A stretch of 64,000 nucleotides of DNA from an uncultured Pseudomonas sp. (GCF_946885955.1 NZ_CAMPHI010000011.1:1-64000), one strand, 5' to 3'; counted from the first letter of the stretch, positions 20,465 through 33,107 are shown. The notes: generated by a model from the letters alone, not told the origin. Program-made: numbers and translations.

Positions 20465-20655
20465 CGGAATTACCGGATGAGATCGAATTTCGTTGCGGTA
20501 TCGCGGTCGACAAACTGCTGCTTCTGGAACTCCAGAAAAACCAAATAACTACTCTGGCACCGCGCGCTGCGCCGCTTTCGAGGTGCGATGCGGCGCATGC
20601 TCGATCGAAGCGCGGTTGGGCCTGGAGCCGTCGGGGAAGCGTGTGAGGAGGGCCG

Positions 20656-23199
20656 ATGAGCGACCAGGCACCAATCGACCACCCGAAGCAACGTGTTTTA
20701 TCCCGGGGCATCGAAGGGTTCGATGCCCTGAGCGAGCTGGCGCTGGATCTGCGCTCGTCATGGAATCATGCCACCGACCAGATATGGCGGCAGCTGGATC
20801 CTGTGCTGTGGGAGCTGACCCATAATCCTTGGGTCGTGTTGCAGACGGTCTCGCGGGAGAAGCTCAGGAGGGATCTGGCCGATCCCGCATTCCGCAAAAA
20901 CCTCGAAGAGCTGTTGCAGGCCAGGCGGGAGGCCGTGGAGATGCCTGCGTGGTTTCAGCAAAGGTATCCGCAGTCGCCGCTGGGCTGTGTTGCGTATTTC
21001 AGCATGGAATTCATGTTGAGCGAGGCCTTACCCATCTACTCGGGCGGGCTCGGCAATGTGGCTGGAGATCAACTCAAGGCCGCTGGTGATTTGGGTGTGC
21101 CGGTGATAGGCGTCGGTCTGCTCTACCAGCAGGGCTATTTTCATCAGGTGATCGACAAGGATGGCGCGCAACAGGCCCTCTTTCCCTATAACGATCCAGG
21201 ACAGCTGCCGATCACGCCCTTGCGCCAGTCGGACGGCGAGTGGTTGCGGTTGGAAATAGCCTTGCCCGGCTATTCGGTATGGCTGCGTGCCTGGCAGGCT
21301 CAGGTCGGACGCGTGAAGCTGTATCTGCTGGACAGCAATGACGCTGCGAATTATCCCGCGCACCGCGGCATCACCAACGAACTCTACGGTGGCGGACCGG
21401 AATTGCGCCTCAAGCAGGAAATGCTCCTCGGCATCGGCGGTTGGCGATTGCTCGCCGCGCTCGGCATACAGCCGGAAGTCTGCCACCTGAACGAAGGACA
21501 CGCGGCTTTCGCCGTGCTGGAGCGAGCGCGGGGCTTCATGGCAAAAACGGGCCAGCCCTTCGCTGTCGCGTTGGCCGCCACCCGAGCGGGAAACCTGTTC
21601 ACTACCCACACGGCGGTGGCGGCCGGCTTCGACCGTTTTGCACCGGCCCTGGTCGAGCAATACCTCGCCGGGTATGCCGCGCAGAACCTCGGTATACCGC
21701 TGCGTGATCTGTTGGCCCTGGGGCGCGAGAATCCGAATGATTCGACCGAGCCATTCAATATGGCGTATCTGGCGATCCGGGGAAGCGGGGCGGTGAATGC
21801 CGTCAGTCGTTTGCATGAAACGGTGAGTCGGCGGTTGTTCCAGCCGCTTTTTGCGCGCTGGCCGGCGGCCGAAGTGCCGGTCGGGCATGTGACCAATGGT
21901 GTGCATATGCCAACCTGGGATTCGGCGCCAGCCGATAGCCTCTGGACGAAGGCCTGTGGCAAGGATCGCTGGCTGGGGACGACGGAATGCCTGGAGCAGG
22001 ATATTCGTCGCCTCTCGACTCTCAGGCTGTGGCAATTTCGTATCGCCGCCGGCAAATCCCTCATTGAATACGCCCGCGAGCGTCTGTCCAGGGATCTGGC
22101 CGCGTCTGGAGCTTCGCCCATGGAGGTCGACGGCGCGAAGCGACTGTTCGACTGCAATACCCTGACCCTGGGATTTGCTCGCCGCTTTGCGACCTACAAA
22201 AGACCGAATTTGCTGCTCCACGATCCGGAGCGGTTACTGCGTCTGTTGACCGATCCGCGACGTCCGGTGCAGCTCATCATTGCGGGCAAGGCCCATCCGG
22301 CGGATCTGGCGGGGCAGGCGCTAATTCAAGAGTGGGTGCAGTTCGTTCGACGGCCGGAGGTGCGCGCCCATGCGATCTTCCTCAGTGACTACGACATGCT
22401 GCTGACCGAACACCTGGTGCAGGGTGTGGACGTCTGGCTCAACACCCCGCGGCGCCCTTGGGAAGCGAGCGGAACCAGCGGCATGAAAGTGCTGGTCAAT
22501 GGCGGCATCAACCTGTCCGTACTGGATGGCTGGTGGGCCGAGGCCTACACGCCGCAAGTGGGTTGGGCGTTAGGCGATGGCCAGGAACATGACGATCCGC
22601 TTGCGGACGCCAGTGACGCCGAGGCGCTCTACGATCTGCTCGAGCGCGAGGTGATTCCGGAGTTTTATACTCGCGACGAGCAGGGGATTCCCCAGGCCTG
22701 GGTGGCGCGCATGCGGGAAAGCATGGCGCGGCTGACGCCGCAGTTTTCCACTAACCGAGCCGTGCGCGAATACACCGAGCGCTACTACTTACCGGCCGCA
22801 TCGGCCTACCGTGAGCGAGCGGCCGACGACGGCGAGGTTGCCAGGGAGATAATCCGGGTACGACACGCGCTGGAGGAAAAATGGGCCGCGCTGCGTTTCG
22901 GCGAAGTCATGCTCGAGTCCGACGGCGTGCGACATCTGTTCGAGGTGCAGGCTTACCTCGATGACCTTGAGCCGACGATGGTAGCGGTCGAACTGTATGC
23001 CGACGGCGTTAACGGCGGCGGACCGGAGCGCGTGGCGATGACGCGCGTACGGCAATTGTTGGGCGCGGCCAACGGCTATGCCTTTCGCGCCAGCGTCCCC
23101 GCGACCCGTCCGGCGACAGACTATACGGTACGGCTCATAGCGCACTGCGATGAACGCATGGTTCCTCTGGAAGACGCTCATATCCTGTGGCAGCGGTGA
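20656..23199 (+). CDS. glgP: alpha-glucan (glycogen/maltodextrin) phosphorylase, GT35 family
   Basis: 847-residue phosphorylase of the alpha-glucan-phosphorylase type, which releases glucose-1-phosphate from alpha-1,4-glucans. Visible signatures are YFSMEFMLSEALPIYSGGLG in the N-terminal half, CHLNEGHAAF, NGVHMPTW, RFATYKRPNLL, and the PLP-lysine motif GTSGMKVLVNGG with Lys ~611. The last ~100 residues match the extra C-terminal domain of this subgroup. ATG 20656 follows GAGGAGG. No other glycogen gene is next to it. In P. aeruginosa, as I recall, guaA is followed directly by the copper oxidase gene, so this gene looks inserted. Confidence 0.88.
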   Translation: MSDQAPIDHPKQRVLSRGIEGFDALSELALDLRSSWNHATDQIWRQLDPVLWELTHNPWVVLQTVSREKLRRDLADPAFRKNLEELLQARREAVEMPAWFQQRYPQSPLGCVAYFSMEFMLSEALPIYSGGLGNVAGDQLKAAGDLGVPVIGVGLLYQQGYFHQVIDKDGAQQALFPYNDPGQLPITPLRQSDGEWLRLEIALPGYSVWLRAWQAQVGRVKLYLLDSNDAANYPAHRGITNELYGGGPELRLKQEMLLGIGGWRLLAALGIQPEVCHLNEGHAAFAVLERARGFMAKTGQPFAVALAATRAGNLFTTHTAVAAGFDRFAPALVEQYLAGYAAQNLGIPLRDLLALGRENPNDSTEPFNMAYLAIRGSGAVNAVSRLHETVSRRLFQPLFARWPAAEVPVGHVTNGVHMPTWDSAPADSLWTKACGKDRWLGTTECLEQDIRRLSTLRLWQFRIAAGKSLIEYARERLSRDLAASGASPMEVDGAKRLFDCNTLTLGFARRFATYKRPNLLLHDPERLLRLLTDPRRPVQLIIAGKAHPADLAGQALIQEWVQFVRRPEVRAHAIFLSDYDMLLTEHLVQGVDVWLNTPRRPWEASGTSGMKVLVNGGINLSVLDGWWAEAYTPQVGWALGDGQEHDDPLADASDAEALYDLLEREVIPEFYTRDEQGIPQAWVARMRESMARLTPQFSTNRAVREYTERYYLPAASAYRERAADDGEVAREIIRVRHALEEKWAALRFGEVMLESDGVRHLFEVQAYLDDLEPTMVAVELYADGVNGGGPERVAMTRVRQLLGAANGYAFRASVPATRPATDYTVRLIAHCDERMVPLEDAHILWQR

Positions 23200-23358
23200 G
23201 GCGGATCTCGACGCTCGGCAAGATGAGCCTGGCGTGCGGAAGAATTGCCGGCCGCACCGGAAGCGGGGCAACCCCGGGTTCTTGCCTTGCCTGAGCAGTG
23301 CTGCGGCATCGAAGGGCTCGCCAGCGTGTCGTCTAAATGAGAAGATATTGCAATTGGT

Positions 23359-23409
23359 AGCCCGGTACACGTCGGGCTTATGTCTTCCCGGATTGCATCC
23401 GGGCTACGG
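23359..23409. repeat. REP-like inverted repeat
   Basis: GTAGCCCGG (23359-23367) pairs with CCGGGCTAC (23401-23409), with smaller hairpins inside (CCCGGAT/ATCCGGG). This is a common kind of Pseudomonas extragenic palindrome. It sits nine bases before the copper oxidase start, so it could affect that start. Confidence 0.55.
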
Positions 23410-23417
23410 GAAATCTT

Positions 23418-24788
23418 ATGTCCTTTACCCGCAGGCAAGTCCTTATCGGCCTGAGTGGCCTTGGCGTTGCCGGCCTTGGTGCCGGTGGTGTTCGCTATTG
23501 GCTGGGCCGCCCGGAAAATCTGGCAACTCATGACTACGAATTGATCGCCGCACCGATCGATGTGGAATTGGTGCCCGGGCACCTTACCCCGGCCTGGGGC
23601 TATGGGGGGCAGGCGCCCGGCTTGGAAATTCGCGGCAGGCAGGGCGAATGGTTGCGCGTGCGTTTCATCAACAAGCTGGAGGTGCCGACCACCATCCACT
23701 GGCATGGTATCCGTCTGCCACTGGAGATGGATGGTGTGCCCTATGTCTCGCAATTGCCGGTGCTACCCGGCGAATACTTCGATTACCGCTTCAAAACCCT
23801 CGATGCCGGCAGCTTCTGGTACCACCCGCATACCTCCAGCAGCGAGCAGCTCGGGCGCGGCCTGGTCGGGCCGCTGATTATCGAGGAGCGCGAGCCGTCC
23901 GGGTTCGCCCATGAACGCACGCTCAGCCTGAAGAGCTGGCATGTCGACGAGCAGGGCGCCTTCACCGATTTCAGTGTGCCCCGCGAGGCGGCGCGAGGCG
24001 GCACGGTTGGGCGCCTGAGCACGGTCAATGGCCAGCACGCGCCGACCCTGGAACTGCCGGCAGGGCAGGTGGTGCGCCTGCGAATCTTGAATCTGGACAA
24101 TACGCTGACCTACAGGCTCAACCTGCCGGATGCCGAGGCGCGCATTTATGCGCTGGACGGTAACCCGATCGAACCGCGCCCGCTCGGCAAGGAATACTGG
24201 CTGGGCCCGGGCATGCGTATCGAGTTGGGATTGCGCGTGCCGGCCGCTGGTCTAGAGCTGTCGCTGCGCAACGGTCCGCTGCGCTTGGCGACTTTGCGTG
24301 CGGTCGCCAGCGCAGAGGCGGCGGGAGACTGGCCGCCGGCCTTGCCCGCCAACCCGATCGCCGAACCCGATCTGGCGGTTGCCGAAACCTTGAATTTCAA
24401 CTTCGAGTGGGTGGGTGCCCTTTCGGTCGGGGTGGCCCAGGGTGCGAGCCACAAGTTCTGGCAGATCAACGGCAAGGCCTGGGATATCAATGACAAGAGC
24501 TGCGCCGACCGGCCGATTGCGCGCCTGCAGCGTGACAAGAGCTATATTTTCGAGCTGCGCAATATGAGTCAGTACCAGCACCCGATTCACCTGCATGGGA
24601 TGACGTTCAAGGTGCTTGATTCCAACCGCAGGAAAATCGTGCCTTATTACACTGATACCTACCTGCTGGGCCGCAACGAGCGGGCCCGCGTCGCTCTGGT
24701 TGCCGATAATCCGGGGGTGTGGATGTTTCATTGCCATGTCATCGACCACATGGAAACCGGCCTGATGGCTTCCATCGAGGTAGCTTGA
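23418..24788 (+). CDS. Tat-exported multicopper oxidase
   Basis: 456-residue periplasmic oxidase. The N-terminus MSFTRRQVLIGLSGLGVAGL is a twin-arginine signal. All four copper-binding stretches are intact: HWHG (94-97), WYHPH (134-138), HPIHLHG (388-394) and HCHVIDHMETGLM (from ~438), giving one T1 and one trinuclear centre. The family oxidises metals or phenols using O2; which substrate is not clear from sequence. It has no methionine-rich insert as in CueO. It sits 2 bp from tadA, the same neighbour as in P. aeruginosa (from memory). Confidence 0.9.
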   Translation: MSFTRRQVLIGLSGLGVAGLGAGGVRYWLGRPENLATHDYELIAAPIDVELVPGHLTPAWGYGGQAPGLEIRGRQGEWLRVRFINKLEVPTTIHWHGIRLPLEMDGVPYVSQLPVLPGEYFDYRFKTLDAGSFWYHPHTSSSEQLGRGLVGPLIIEEREPSGFAHERTLSLKSWHVDEQGAFTDFSVPREAARGGTVGRLSTVNGQHAPTLELPAGQVVRLRILNLDNTLTYRLNLPDAEARIYALDGNPIEPRPLGKEYWLGPGMRIELGLRVPAAGLELSLRNGPLRLATLRAVASAEAAGDWPPALPANPIAEPDLAVAETLNFNFEWVGALSVGVAQGASHKFWQINGKAWDINDKSCADRPIARLQRDKSYIFELRNMSQYQHPIHLHGMTFKVLDSNRRKIVPYYTDTYLLGRNERARVALVADNPGVWMFHCHVIDHMETGLMASIEVA

Positions 24789-24790
24789 GC

Positions 24791-25273
24791 ATGGCGCGCA
24801 TGCAGATTGTCGATCGCAGTCAGGATCAGCGCTTCATGCGCGAGGCCCTGGCTCTGGCTGCCGAAGGCGCGGCGCTTGGCGAGGTGCCGGTTGGCGCAGT
24901 GCTGGTGCAGGATGGCGAGATCATCGGTACCGGGTTCAATTGCCCGATTTCCAGCAGCGATCCCAGCGCGCATGCCGAGATGGTGGCCATTCGTGCGGCG
25001 GCCCAAGCCGTCGACAACTATCGGCTACCCGGCAGCACGCTCTACGTGACCCTGGAACCGTGCAGCATGTGCGCCGGGTTGATCGTGCATGCGCGGGTGC
25101 AGCGCGTGGTATATGGCGCCACCGAGCCCAAGGCCGGCGTGGTGCAGAGTCGCGGCGAATTTTTCAGTCAGGCGTTCCTCAATCACCGGGTGCTGATCGA
25201 GGGCGGCGTCCTGGCCGAGGAGTGCGGGGCGATATTGAGCGAGTTTTTCAAGCGGCGGCGCGAGCAGCGTTAG
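24791..25273 (+). CDS. tadA: tRNA-specific adenosine deaminase
   Basis: 160-residue enzyme that makes inosine at the wobble base of tRNA-Arg(ACG). The zinc site is HAE (His 61, catalytic Glu 63) and PCSMC (Cys 91, Cys 94). FKRRREQR at the end is a typical basic tail. ATG 24791 lies two bases past the copper oxidase stop; ATG 24800 is an alternative. Confidence 0.94.
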   Translation: MARMQIVDRSQDQRFMREALALAAEGAALGEVPVGAVLVQDGEIIGTGFNCPISSSDPSAHAEMVAIRAAAQAVDNYRLPGSTLYVTLEPCSMCAGLIVHARVQRVVYGATEPKAGVVQSRGEFFSQAFLNHRVLIEGGVLAEECGAILSEFFKRRREQR

Positions 25274-25294
25274 CAATCTGCTGCCTGGCTGTCT

Positions 25295-27138
<1,844 letters not shown>

Positions 27139-30100
27139 ATGTTGATCCTGCGCGGCGCTCCCGCCCTTTCTGCTTTTCGCCACGGTAAATTGCTCGCCCA
27201 ACTGACCAGCAAAGTACCCGCTGTGACTGGGCTGTACGCCGAGTTCGCGCATTTCGCCGAAGTTGCCGGCATGCTTGGCGCCGATGAACAGCAGGTGTTG
27301 GCCCGGTTGTTGAAGTACGGCCCGAGTGTGCCGGTGCAGGAGCCCAACGGTCGTCTGTTTCTCAGCGTTCCGCGCGTCGGCACCATTTCGCCCTGGTCGA
27401 GCAAGGCCAGCGATATCGCGCGCAACTGCGGTTTGGCGAAGATCCAGCGCCTCGAGCGCGGTATCGCCTATTACGTCACCGGCGAGTTGAGCGAAGTCCA
27501 GGCGGAGCAGGTCGCCGAGCTGCTGCACGATCGCATGACGCAGATGGTGCTGAGCAACCTGGAAGACGCCGCGGCACTCTTCAGCCATGCGCAACCCAAG
27601 CCGCTCACCGCGATCGATGTGCTCGGCGGCGGCCGCGCCGCGCTGGAGCAGGCCAACGTCGAACTGGGCCTGGCTCTGGCCGAAGACGAGATCGATTACC
27701 TGGTGACCAGCTTCAATGGTCTGGGGCGCAACCCTCACGACATCGAACTGATGATGTTCGCCCAGGCCAACTCCGAGCACTGCCGCCATAAGATTTTCAA
27801 CGCCAGTTGGGATATCGATGGCGAAAGCCAGGAGAAATCTCTGTTCGGCATGATCAAGAACACCCACCAGATGCACAACGAAGGCGTGTTGTCCGCTTAT
27901 AAGGACAACGCTTCGGTGATCGTCGGCAGTGTTGCCGGGCGCTTCTTCCCGGACCCTGAAACCCGTCAGTACGGCGCGGTACAAGAGCCCGTGCATATTC
28001 TGATGAAGGTGGAAACCCACAACCACCCGACGGCCATCTCGCCGTTCTCCGGTGCGTCCACCGGTTCCGGCGGCGAAATTCGCGACGAAGGTGCCACTGG
28101 CCGTGGTGCCAAGCCGAAGGCAGGGCTGACTGGTTTCACCGTATCCAACCTGAACATCCCCGGTTTCGAGCAGCCCTGGGAAGTGCCTTACGGCAAGCCT
28201 GGGCGCATCGTTACCGCACTGGACATCATGATCGAAGGCCCACTGGGCGGCGCGGCGTTCAACAACGAGTTCGGCCGTCCGGCCCTGACCGGCTACTTCC
28301 GCACCTTCGAACAGGCGATCCAGACCCCGCGCGGCGAAGAAGTTCGCGGTTACCACAAGCCGATCATGCTCGCCGGCGGTATGGGCAACATTCGTGCAGA
28401 TCACGTGCAGAAGGGCGAGATCACCGTGGGCGCCAAGCTGATCGTACTCGGCGGCCCAGCCATGCTGATCGGCCTGGGCGGCGGCGCCGCTTCGTCGGTC
28501 GCGACCGGTGCAAGCTCGGCTGATCTGGATTTCGCCTCGGTGCAGCGCGAGAACCCGGAAATGGAACGCCGCTGTCAGGAGGTTATCGACCGTTGCTGGC
28601 AGCTGGGCGAGCAGAACCCCATCGCCTTTATCCACGACGTTGGTGCCGGCGGTATTTCCAACGCCTTCCCGGAACTGGTCAACGACGGCGGCCGTGGTGG
28701 CCGCTTCGAGCTGCGCAACGTGCCCAACGATGAGCCGGGCATGGCGCCGCATGAAATCTGGAGCAACGAATCCCAGGAACGTTACGTGCTGGCCGTCAGT
28801 GCCGTCGATTTCGAACGTTTCAAGGCCATCTGTGAGCGTGAGCGTTGCCCGTTTGCCGTGGTTGGTGAGGCCACCGAAGAAGCCCACCTGACCGTGACCG
28901 ACAGCCATTTCGCCAACACCCCGGTGGATATGCCGCTGGAAGTGCTGCTCGGCAAGCCGCCGCGCATGCATCGTTCGGCCGCTCGCGAAGCTGAGCTGGG
29001 CGACGATTTCGACGCAGGCAGCCTGGCCCTCGACGAGGCCGTGAGCCGTGTCCTGCATCACCCGGCCGTGGCCAGCAAGAGCTTTCTGATCACCATCGGC
29101 GACCGCACCATCACCGGGCTGGTTGCCCGCGACCAGATGGTCGGGCCTTGGCAGGTACCGGTGGCCGATTGCGCGGTCACCGCCACCAGCTTCGACGTCT
29201 ACACCGGCGAAGCCATGGCCATGGGCGAGCGCACGCCGCTGGCGCTGCTGGATGCCGCGGCTTCCGGGCGCATGGCGATCGGCGAAACCCTGACCAACCT
29301 GGCTGCCTCGCGGATCGACAAAATCTCCGATATCAAGCTGTCCGCCAACTGGATGGCCGCCGCCGGCCATCCTGGCGAAGACGCCCGCCTGTACGAGACG
29401 GTCAAGGCCGTGGGCATGCAGCTGTGCCCGGAGCTGGGCATCTGCATCCCGGTGGGCAAGGACTCGATGTCGATGAAGACCCGCTGGCAGGAAGAGGGCG
29501 CGGAGAAGAGCGTCACCTCGCCACTGTCATTGATCGTCACCGGCTTCGCCCCGGTCAGCGATATCCGCAAGACCCTGACTCCGCAACTGCGCATGGACAA
29601 GGGTGAAACCGATCTGATCCTGATCGACCTCGGCCGTGGGCAGAACCGCATGGGTGCGTCCATCCTCGCCCAGGTCTACGGCAAGCTCGGCAGCCAGGCG
29701 CCGGATGTCGACGATGCCGAAGACCTCAAGGCCTTCTTCGCGGTGATCCAGGGGCTGAATGCCGACGGTCGCCTGCTGGCCTATCACGACCGCTCCGACG
29801 GCGGCTTGATGACCACCGTGCTGGAAATGGCTTTCGCCGGTCACTGTGGCCTCAACCTGGCGCTCGATTCGCTGGCTGCGAGCCGCGAAGAGCTGGCGGC
29901 GGTGTTGTTCAACGAAGAATTGGGCGCGGTGATCCAGGTGCACCAGGACGCCACCGCTGAAGTGCTGTCGCAATTCAGCGCCGCCGGTCTGGACTGCGTG
30001 GCGGTGATCGGCCAGCCGGTGAACAACGACGAAGTGACGATTCGCTTCAACGATCAGCCGGTGTTCGCCGGTCAGCGTCGTTTGCTGCATCGCGAGTGGG

Positions 30101-31032
30101 CGCAAACCAGCTACCAGATCCAGCGCCTGCGCGATAACGAGCGCTGCGCCGATCAGGAATTCGATGCACTGCTCGAAGAAGATAATCCGGGCCTGCAGGC
30201 CACGTTGGGCTTCGACGTCAACCAGGATATTGCCGCGCCCTACATCCGTAAGGGCGTGCGCCCGCAGATCGCGGTGCTGCGCGAGCAGGGCGTCAACGGC
30301 CAGGTGGAGATGGCCGCGGCCTTCGACCGCGCCGGCTTCGCTGCGGTGGATGTGCATATGAGCGATATCCTCAGTGGCCGCGTCAGTCTCGAAGAGTTCA
30401 AGGGGCTGGTCGCCTGCGGCGGTTTCTCCTACGGCGACGTGCTCGGTGCCGGTGAAGGCTGGGCCAAGTCGGTGCTGTTCAACAGCCGCGCGCGCGATGG
30501 TTTCCAGGCCTTCTTCGAGCGCAAGGACAGCTTCGCCCTGGGTGTGTGCAACGGTTGCCAGATGATGAGCAACCTGCACGAGCTGATTCCCGGCAGCGAT
30601 TTCTGGCCGCATTTCGTGCGCAACCGCTCGGAGCAGTTCGAAGCCCGCGTGGCCATGGTGCAGATTCAGGAATCGGCGTCGATCTTCCTGCAAGGCATGG
30701 CCGGTTCGCGGATGCCGATCGCCATCGCCCACGGCGAAGGTCATGCCGAGTTCGAGAGCGAGGAAGCGCTGCTTGAGGCCGATCTGTCCGGTTGCGTGGC
30801 CATGCGCTTTATCGATAACCACGGCAAGGTCACCGAAAACTACCCGGCCAACCCCAACGGCTCGCCGCGCGGGATCACCGGTTTGACCAGTCGTGATGGT
30901 CGCGTGACCATCATGATGCCGCACCCGGAGCGGGTGTTCCGCGCCGTGCAGAACTCCTGGAAACCGGAAGACTGGCAGGAAGACGCAGGCTGGATGCGCA
31001 TGTTCCGCAATGCTCGGGTTTGGGTGGACTAA
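27139..31032 (+). CDS. purL: phosphoribosylformylglycinamidine synthase
   Basis: 1297-residue single-chain FGAM synthase (step 4 of purine synthesis), the large proteobacterial type. It has an N-terminal PurS-like domain, linker, two AIRS-type synthase halves ([42 protein letters not shown]) and a C-terminal glutaminase with Cys ~1137 in GVCNGCQMM and GEGHAEF. ATG 27139 gives [13 protein letters not shown] as in other pseudomonads. The GlnT loop and all ATP/FGAR motifs appear intact. Confidence 0.97.
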   Translation: MLILRGAPALSAFRHGKLLAQLTSKVPAVTGLYAEFAHFAEVAGMLGADEQQVLARLLKYGPSVPVQEPNGRLFLSVPRVGTISPWSSKASDIARNCGLAKIQRLERGIAYYVTGELSEVQAEQVAELLHDRMTQMVLSNLEDAAALFSHAQPKPLTAIDVLGGGRAALEQANVELGLALAEDEIDYLVTSFNGLGRNPHDIELMMFAQANSEHCRHKIFNASWDIDGESQEKSLFGMIKNTHQMHNEGVLSAYKDNASVIVGSVAGRFFPDPETRQYGAVQEPVHILMKVETHNHPTAISPFSGASTGSGGEIRDEGATGRGAKPKAGLTGFTVSNLNIPGFEQPWEVPYGKPGRIVTALDIMIEGPLGGAAFNNEFGRPALTGYFRTFEQAIQTPRGEEVRGYHKPIMLAGGMGNIRADHVQKGEITVGAKLIVLGGPAMLIGLGGGAASSVATGASSADLDFASVQRENPEMERRCQEVIDRCWQLGEQNPIAFIHDVGAGGISNAFPELVNDGGRGGRFELRNVPNDEPGMAPHEIWSNESQERYVLAVSAVDFERFKAICERERCPFAVVGEATEEAHLTVTDSHFANTPVDMPLEVLLGKPPRMHRSAAREAELGDDFDAGSLALDEAVSRVLHHPAVASKSFLITIGDRTITGLVARDQMVGPWQVPVADCAVTATSFDVYTGEAMAMGERTPLALLDAAASGRMAIGETLTNLAASRIDKISDIKLSANWMAAAGHPGEDARLYETVKAVGMQLCPELGICIPVGKDSMSMKTRWQEEGAEKSVTSPLSLIVTGFAPVSDIRKTLTPQLRMDKGETDLILIDLGRGQNRMGASILAQVYGKLGSQAPDVDDAEDLKAFFAVIQGLNADGRLLAYHDRSDGGLMTTVLEMAFAGHCGLNLALDSLAASREELAAVLFNEELGAVIQVHQDATAEVLSQFSAAGLDCVAVIGQPVNNDEVTIRFNDQPVFAGQRRLLHREWAQTSYQIQRLRDNERCADQEFDALLEEDNPGLQATLGFDVNQDIAAPYIRKGVRPQIAVLREQGVNGQVEMAAAFDRAGFAAVDVHMSDILSGRVSLEEFKGLVACGGFSYGDVLGAGEGWAKSVLFNSRARDGFQAFFERKDSFALGVCNGCQMMSNLHELIPGSDFWPHFVRNRSEQFEARVAMVQIQESASIFLQGMAGSRMPIAIAHGEGHAEFESEEALLEADLSGCVAMRFIDNHGKVTENYPANPNGSPRGITGLTSRDGRVTIMMPHPERVFRAVQNSWKPEDWQEDAGWMRMFRNARVWVD

Positions 31033-31056
31033 AACCGGACCCCAACCCTGGAGTGG

Positions 31057-31124
31057 GGTGGACATGGCGAAGCCTTGTCCACCTCCGCAGCCTCGGTGGC
31101 GGACAAGCCTTCGGCAAGTCCGCC
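31057..31124. repeat. two tandem hairpins after purL
   Basis: The first, 31057-31083, is an 11 of 12 bp stem (GGTGGACATGGC / GCCTTGTCCACC, loop GAA). The second, 31098-31124, has stem ends GGCGGAC/GTCCGCC. The order and sequences look like REP-type units and could end the purL transcript. The following ~330 bp to 31452 shows no gene I can support. Confidence 0.55.
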
Positions 31125-31452
31125 CTACTTGCTAGGTTATCGTCTTGCTTCCCCTTGTCGTCCTTCTCGACTGACAGGCCTTCCACTCCGTTGTTTCGCA
31201 ATCAAAGCCCATCGCTGTGACGCCCGTCGCGGTGTTTGCCCTCTCGCCTGCTCGCTTGAAACTTCAATTGCCAGTTGCAGGTCTCTGACTGGTGCTTAAC
31301 TACTGGGTACCAGTGGACGAACAGCAGCGCATTGGCGGAGTCAAATGTTCAAGCTGTGATCGCCGCCGCGATCTAGGGTGCGGGCAAAATGCCATTATCC
31401 TGTGGCATGATTGTTCGACTGTAAGTGGCCATCCCTGTCTGCGGAGATATTG

Positions 31453-31770
31453 ATGTACAAGCTGTGTTTCTATGTTCCAGAAGCTCATCTGGAAGAAGTC
31501 AAGAAGGCTGTCTTTGCTGCTGGTGGCGGGCGTGTCGGTGCCTACGACAGCTGTTGTTGGCAGACCTTGGGGCAGGGGCAGTTTCGTGCGCTGGAAGGCA
31601 GCAATGCCTTTATCGGGCAGCTCGGCAGGGTCGAGCAGGTGGCGGAATGGAAAGTCGAATTGGTGGTTGCCGACGAGTTGATCCATGACGCCGTAAAAGC
31701 GCTGAAAACCAGCCATCCTTACGAGACGCCAGCGTTCGACGTATGGCGCCTGTCGGATATCCAGTTCTAG
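31453..31770 (+). CDS. NIF3/YqfO-like small protein
   Basis: 105-residue protein (MYKLCFYVPEAHLEEVKKAVF ... HPYETPAFDVWRL). It matches the stand-alone PII/CutA-like domain that is inserted inside longer NIF3/YqfO proteins; the HPYETPAFDV ending is characteristic. Function is unknown; a homotrimeric fold is expected from the family. ATG 31453 follows GGAGATATTG; the in-frame upstream extension from 31411 lacks a ribosome site. Confidence 0.8.
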   Translation: MYKLCFYVPEAHLEEVKKAVFAAGGGRVGAYDSCCWQTLGQGQFRALEGSNAFIGQLGRVEQVAEWKVELVVADELIHDAVKALKTSHPYETPAFDVWRLSDIQF

Positions 31771-31865
31771 CCGGGAAACCTCAGACCATCAGTTGCAAGT
31801 AAAGAGTGAAACGGTGTGGTCGGCGTTGGCTGTCGACCGGGCTGATTCGCTCTCCGCTTGCGGCT

Positions 31866-32381
31866 TCAAGGCCTAATCTCAATCAGCGTGCCATCCTTGA
31901 CCAGGCTCCAGACCTCGCGCATGTCGGCGTTTTTCATCGCGATGCAGCCTTGCGTCCAGTCCAGGGTATGGAAAAACCACTCGGGATATTCCTCATCCCT
32001 GGGGGTGCCGTGAATCATGATCATGCCGCCGGGTTTTATACCTCGATTGCGGGCCTGCGCCTGATCGCGAGCGTTGGGGTAGGAAATATGCAGCGCAAGC
32101 TGGTATTTCTCGCTGGCCTTGCGCCAATCGATCCAGTACAGGCCCTCCGGGGTACGCGCGTCCCCCTCGTTCTGCTTGGCGCCGACGGGTTGCTTGCCCA
32201 GGGAGATGCGATAGGACCTGAGGGTTTCGCCGCGGCTCAGCAGGTGCAGTTTGTGCTCGGATTTGAGCACCAGAACCTTGTCCACCTGTTTGCCATCCGG
32301 CGCCGGGGCGCTGGTGGCATGGGTGGCACCGGCGAGCATGATGCTGCAGGCGGCTAGGAGCAGGGCGGGGAAGCGGTGCAT
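31866..32381 (-). CDS. exported L,D-transpeptidase (YkuD family)
   Basis: About 171 residues with a signal peptide (MHRFPALLLAACSIMLAGATHA). The YkuD domain contains GTPRDEEYPEWFFHTLDW and TQGCIAMKN; the Cys is the nucleophile and His in MIHGTP is upstream. The HGxxN consensus is replaced by QGCIAMKN, which is seen in the YafK-like subgroup. It may form 3-3 crosslinks or attach proteins to peptidoglycan, or trim such links. ATG 32381 is preferred because GAGAG lies upstream; ATG 32393 is also possible. Confidence 0.85.
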   Translation of the reverse strand: MHRFPALLLAACSIMLAGATHATSAPAPDGKQVDKVLVLKSEHKLHLLSRGETLRSYRISLGKQPVGAKQNEGDARTPEGLYWIDWRKASEKYQLALHISYPNARDQAQARNRGIKPGGMIMIHGTPRDEEYPEWFFHTLDWTQGCIAMKNADMREVWSLVKDGTLIEIRP

Positions 32382-32396
32382 GGATGCTCTCATCGT

Positions 32397-32954
32397 TCAA
32401 AAGGCGTTTTTGTAATGGGCGCGCAGGGCTTCCAGCGGTTCGTTACGTACCGGGTAGCGTTGCTGTTTGCGGTCGGCGAAAAAGTATTCGAGCGTGCGTC
32501 CGATGGTCGGAAATGCCAGTTCAGACCAGGGGATCTCGGCTTCATGGAATAGCTGGACCTCCAGGCTTTCTTCGCCGGCGGCGAATTGCAGATCGACCAG
32601 CTCGGCGCGAAACAGCATGTACACCTGGCTGATATGCGGCAGGTCGAACAGGGTATACAGGTGCAGGTCGCGTACCCGGGCGCAGGCTTCCTCCTCGGTT
32701 TCGCGCATGGCGGCCTGTTCCAGGGTCTCGCCGTTTTCCATGAACCCTGCGGGCAGGGTCCAGTAGCCGCGCCTGGGTTCGATGGCTCTGCGACACATCA
32801 GCACCTGGTCACCCCACACCGGCAGGCAGCCAGCGATGATTCGCGGGTTCTGGTAATGGATGGTCTGGCACTGGCCGCAGACATGCCGCAAGCGATTGTC
32901 GCCCTGGGGTATGGTCTGGCTGACGGAGCCGCCGCACTGGCTACAGAATTTCAT
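32397..32954 (-). CDS. zinc-ribbon Nudix hydrolase
   Basis: 185-residue protein with an N-terminal zinc ribbon (CSQC ... CGQC, residues 4-29) and a Nudix box GFMENGETLEQAAMRETEEEA. The zinc-ribbon-plus-Nudix layout is found in NudC-like NADH pyrophosphatases and in ADP-ribose or related nucleotide hydrolases. The extra N-terminal domain of full NudC is missing, so the substrate is open. It lies 3 bp upstream of the transpeptidase gene and is probably cotranscribed with it. Confidence 0.85.
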   Translation of the reverse strand: MKFCSQCGGSVSQTIPQGDNRLRHVCGQCQTIHYQNPRIIAGCLPVWGDQVLMCRRAIEPRRGYWTLPAGFMENGETLEQAAMRETEEEACARVRDLHLYTLFDLPHISQVYMLFRAELVDLQFAAGEESLEVQLFHEAEIPWSELAFPTIGRTLEYFFADRKQQRYPVRNEPLEALRAHYKNAF

Positions 32955-33107
32955 AACGGGCTCTCTCTATTCAGCGTCTATCTTGGCTCGCCTGTGACGT
33001 AGTCGGCAAGCGGCTCGCTGGCGTTGCAGTGACATTGTTTGGCGGCTTTGGGGCTTGGGCAGGGCGGCGCTTTCGTGCAATCATCCGAGCGAGAATAAAA
33101 ATCGAGA

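Noticed and set aside
20237..20548. 103-codon forward frame after guaA
   Set aside because: It starts inside the guaA terminator hairpin and has no coding-like composition.
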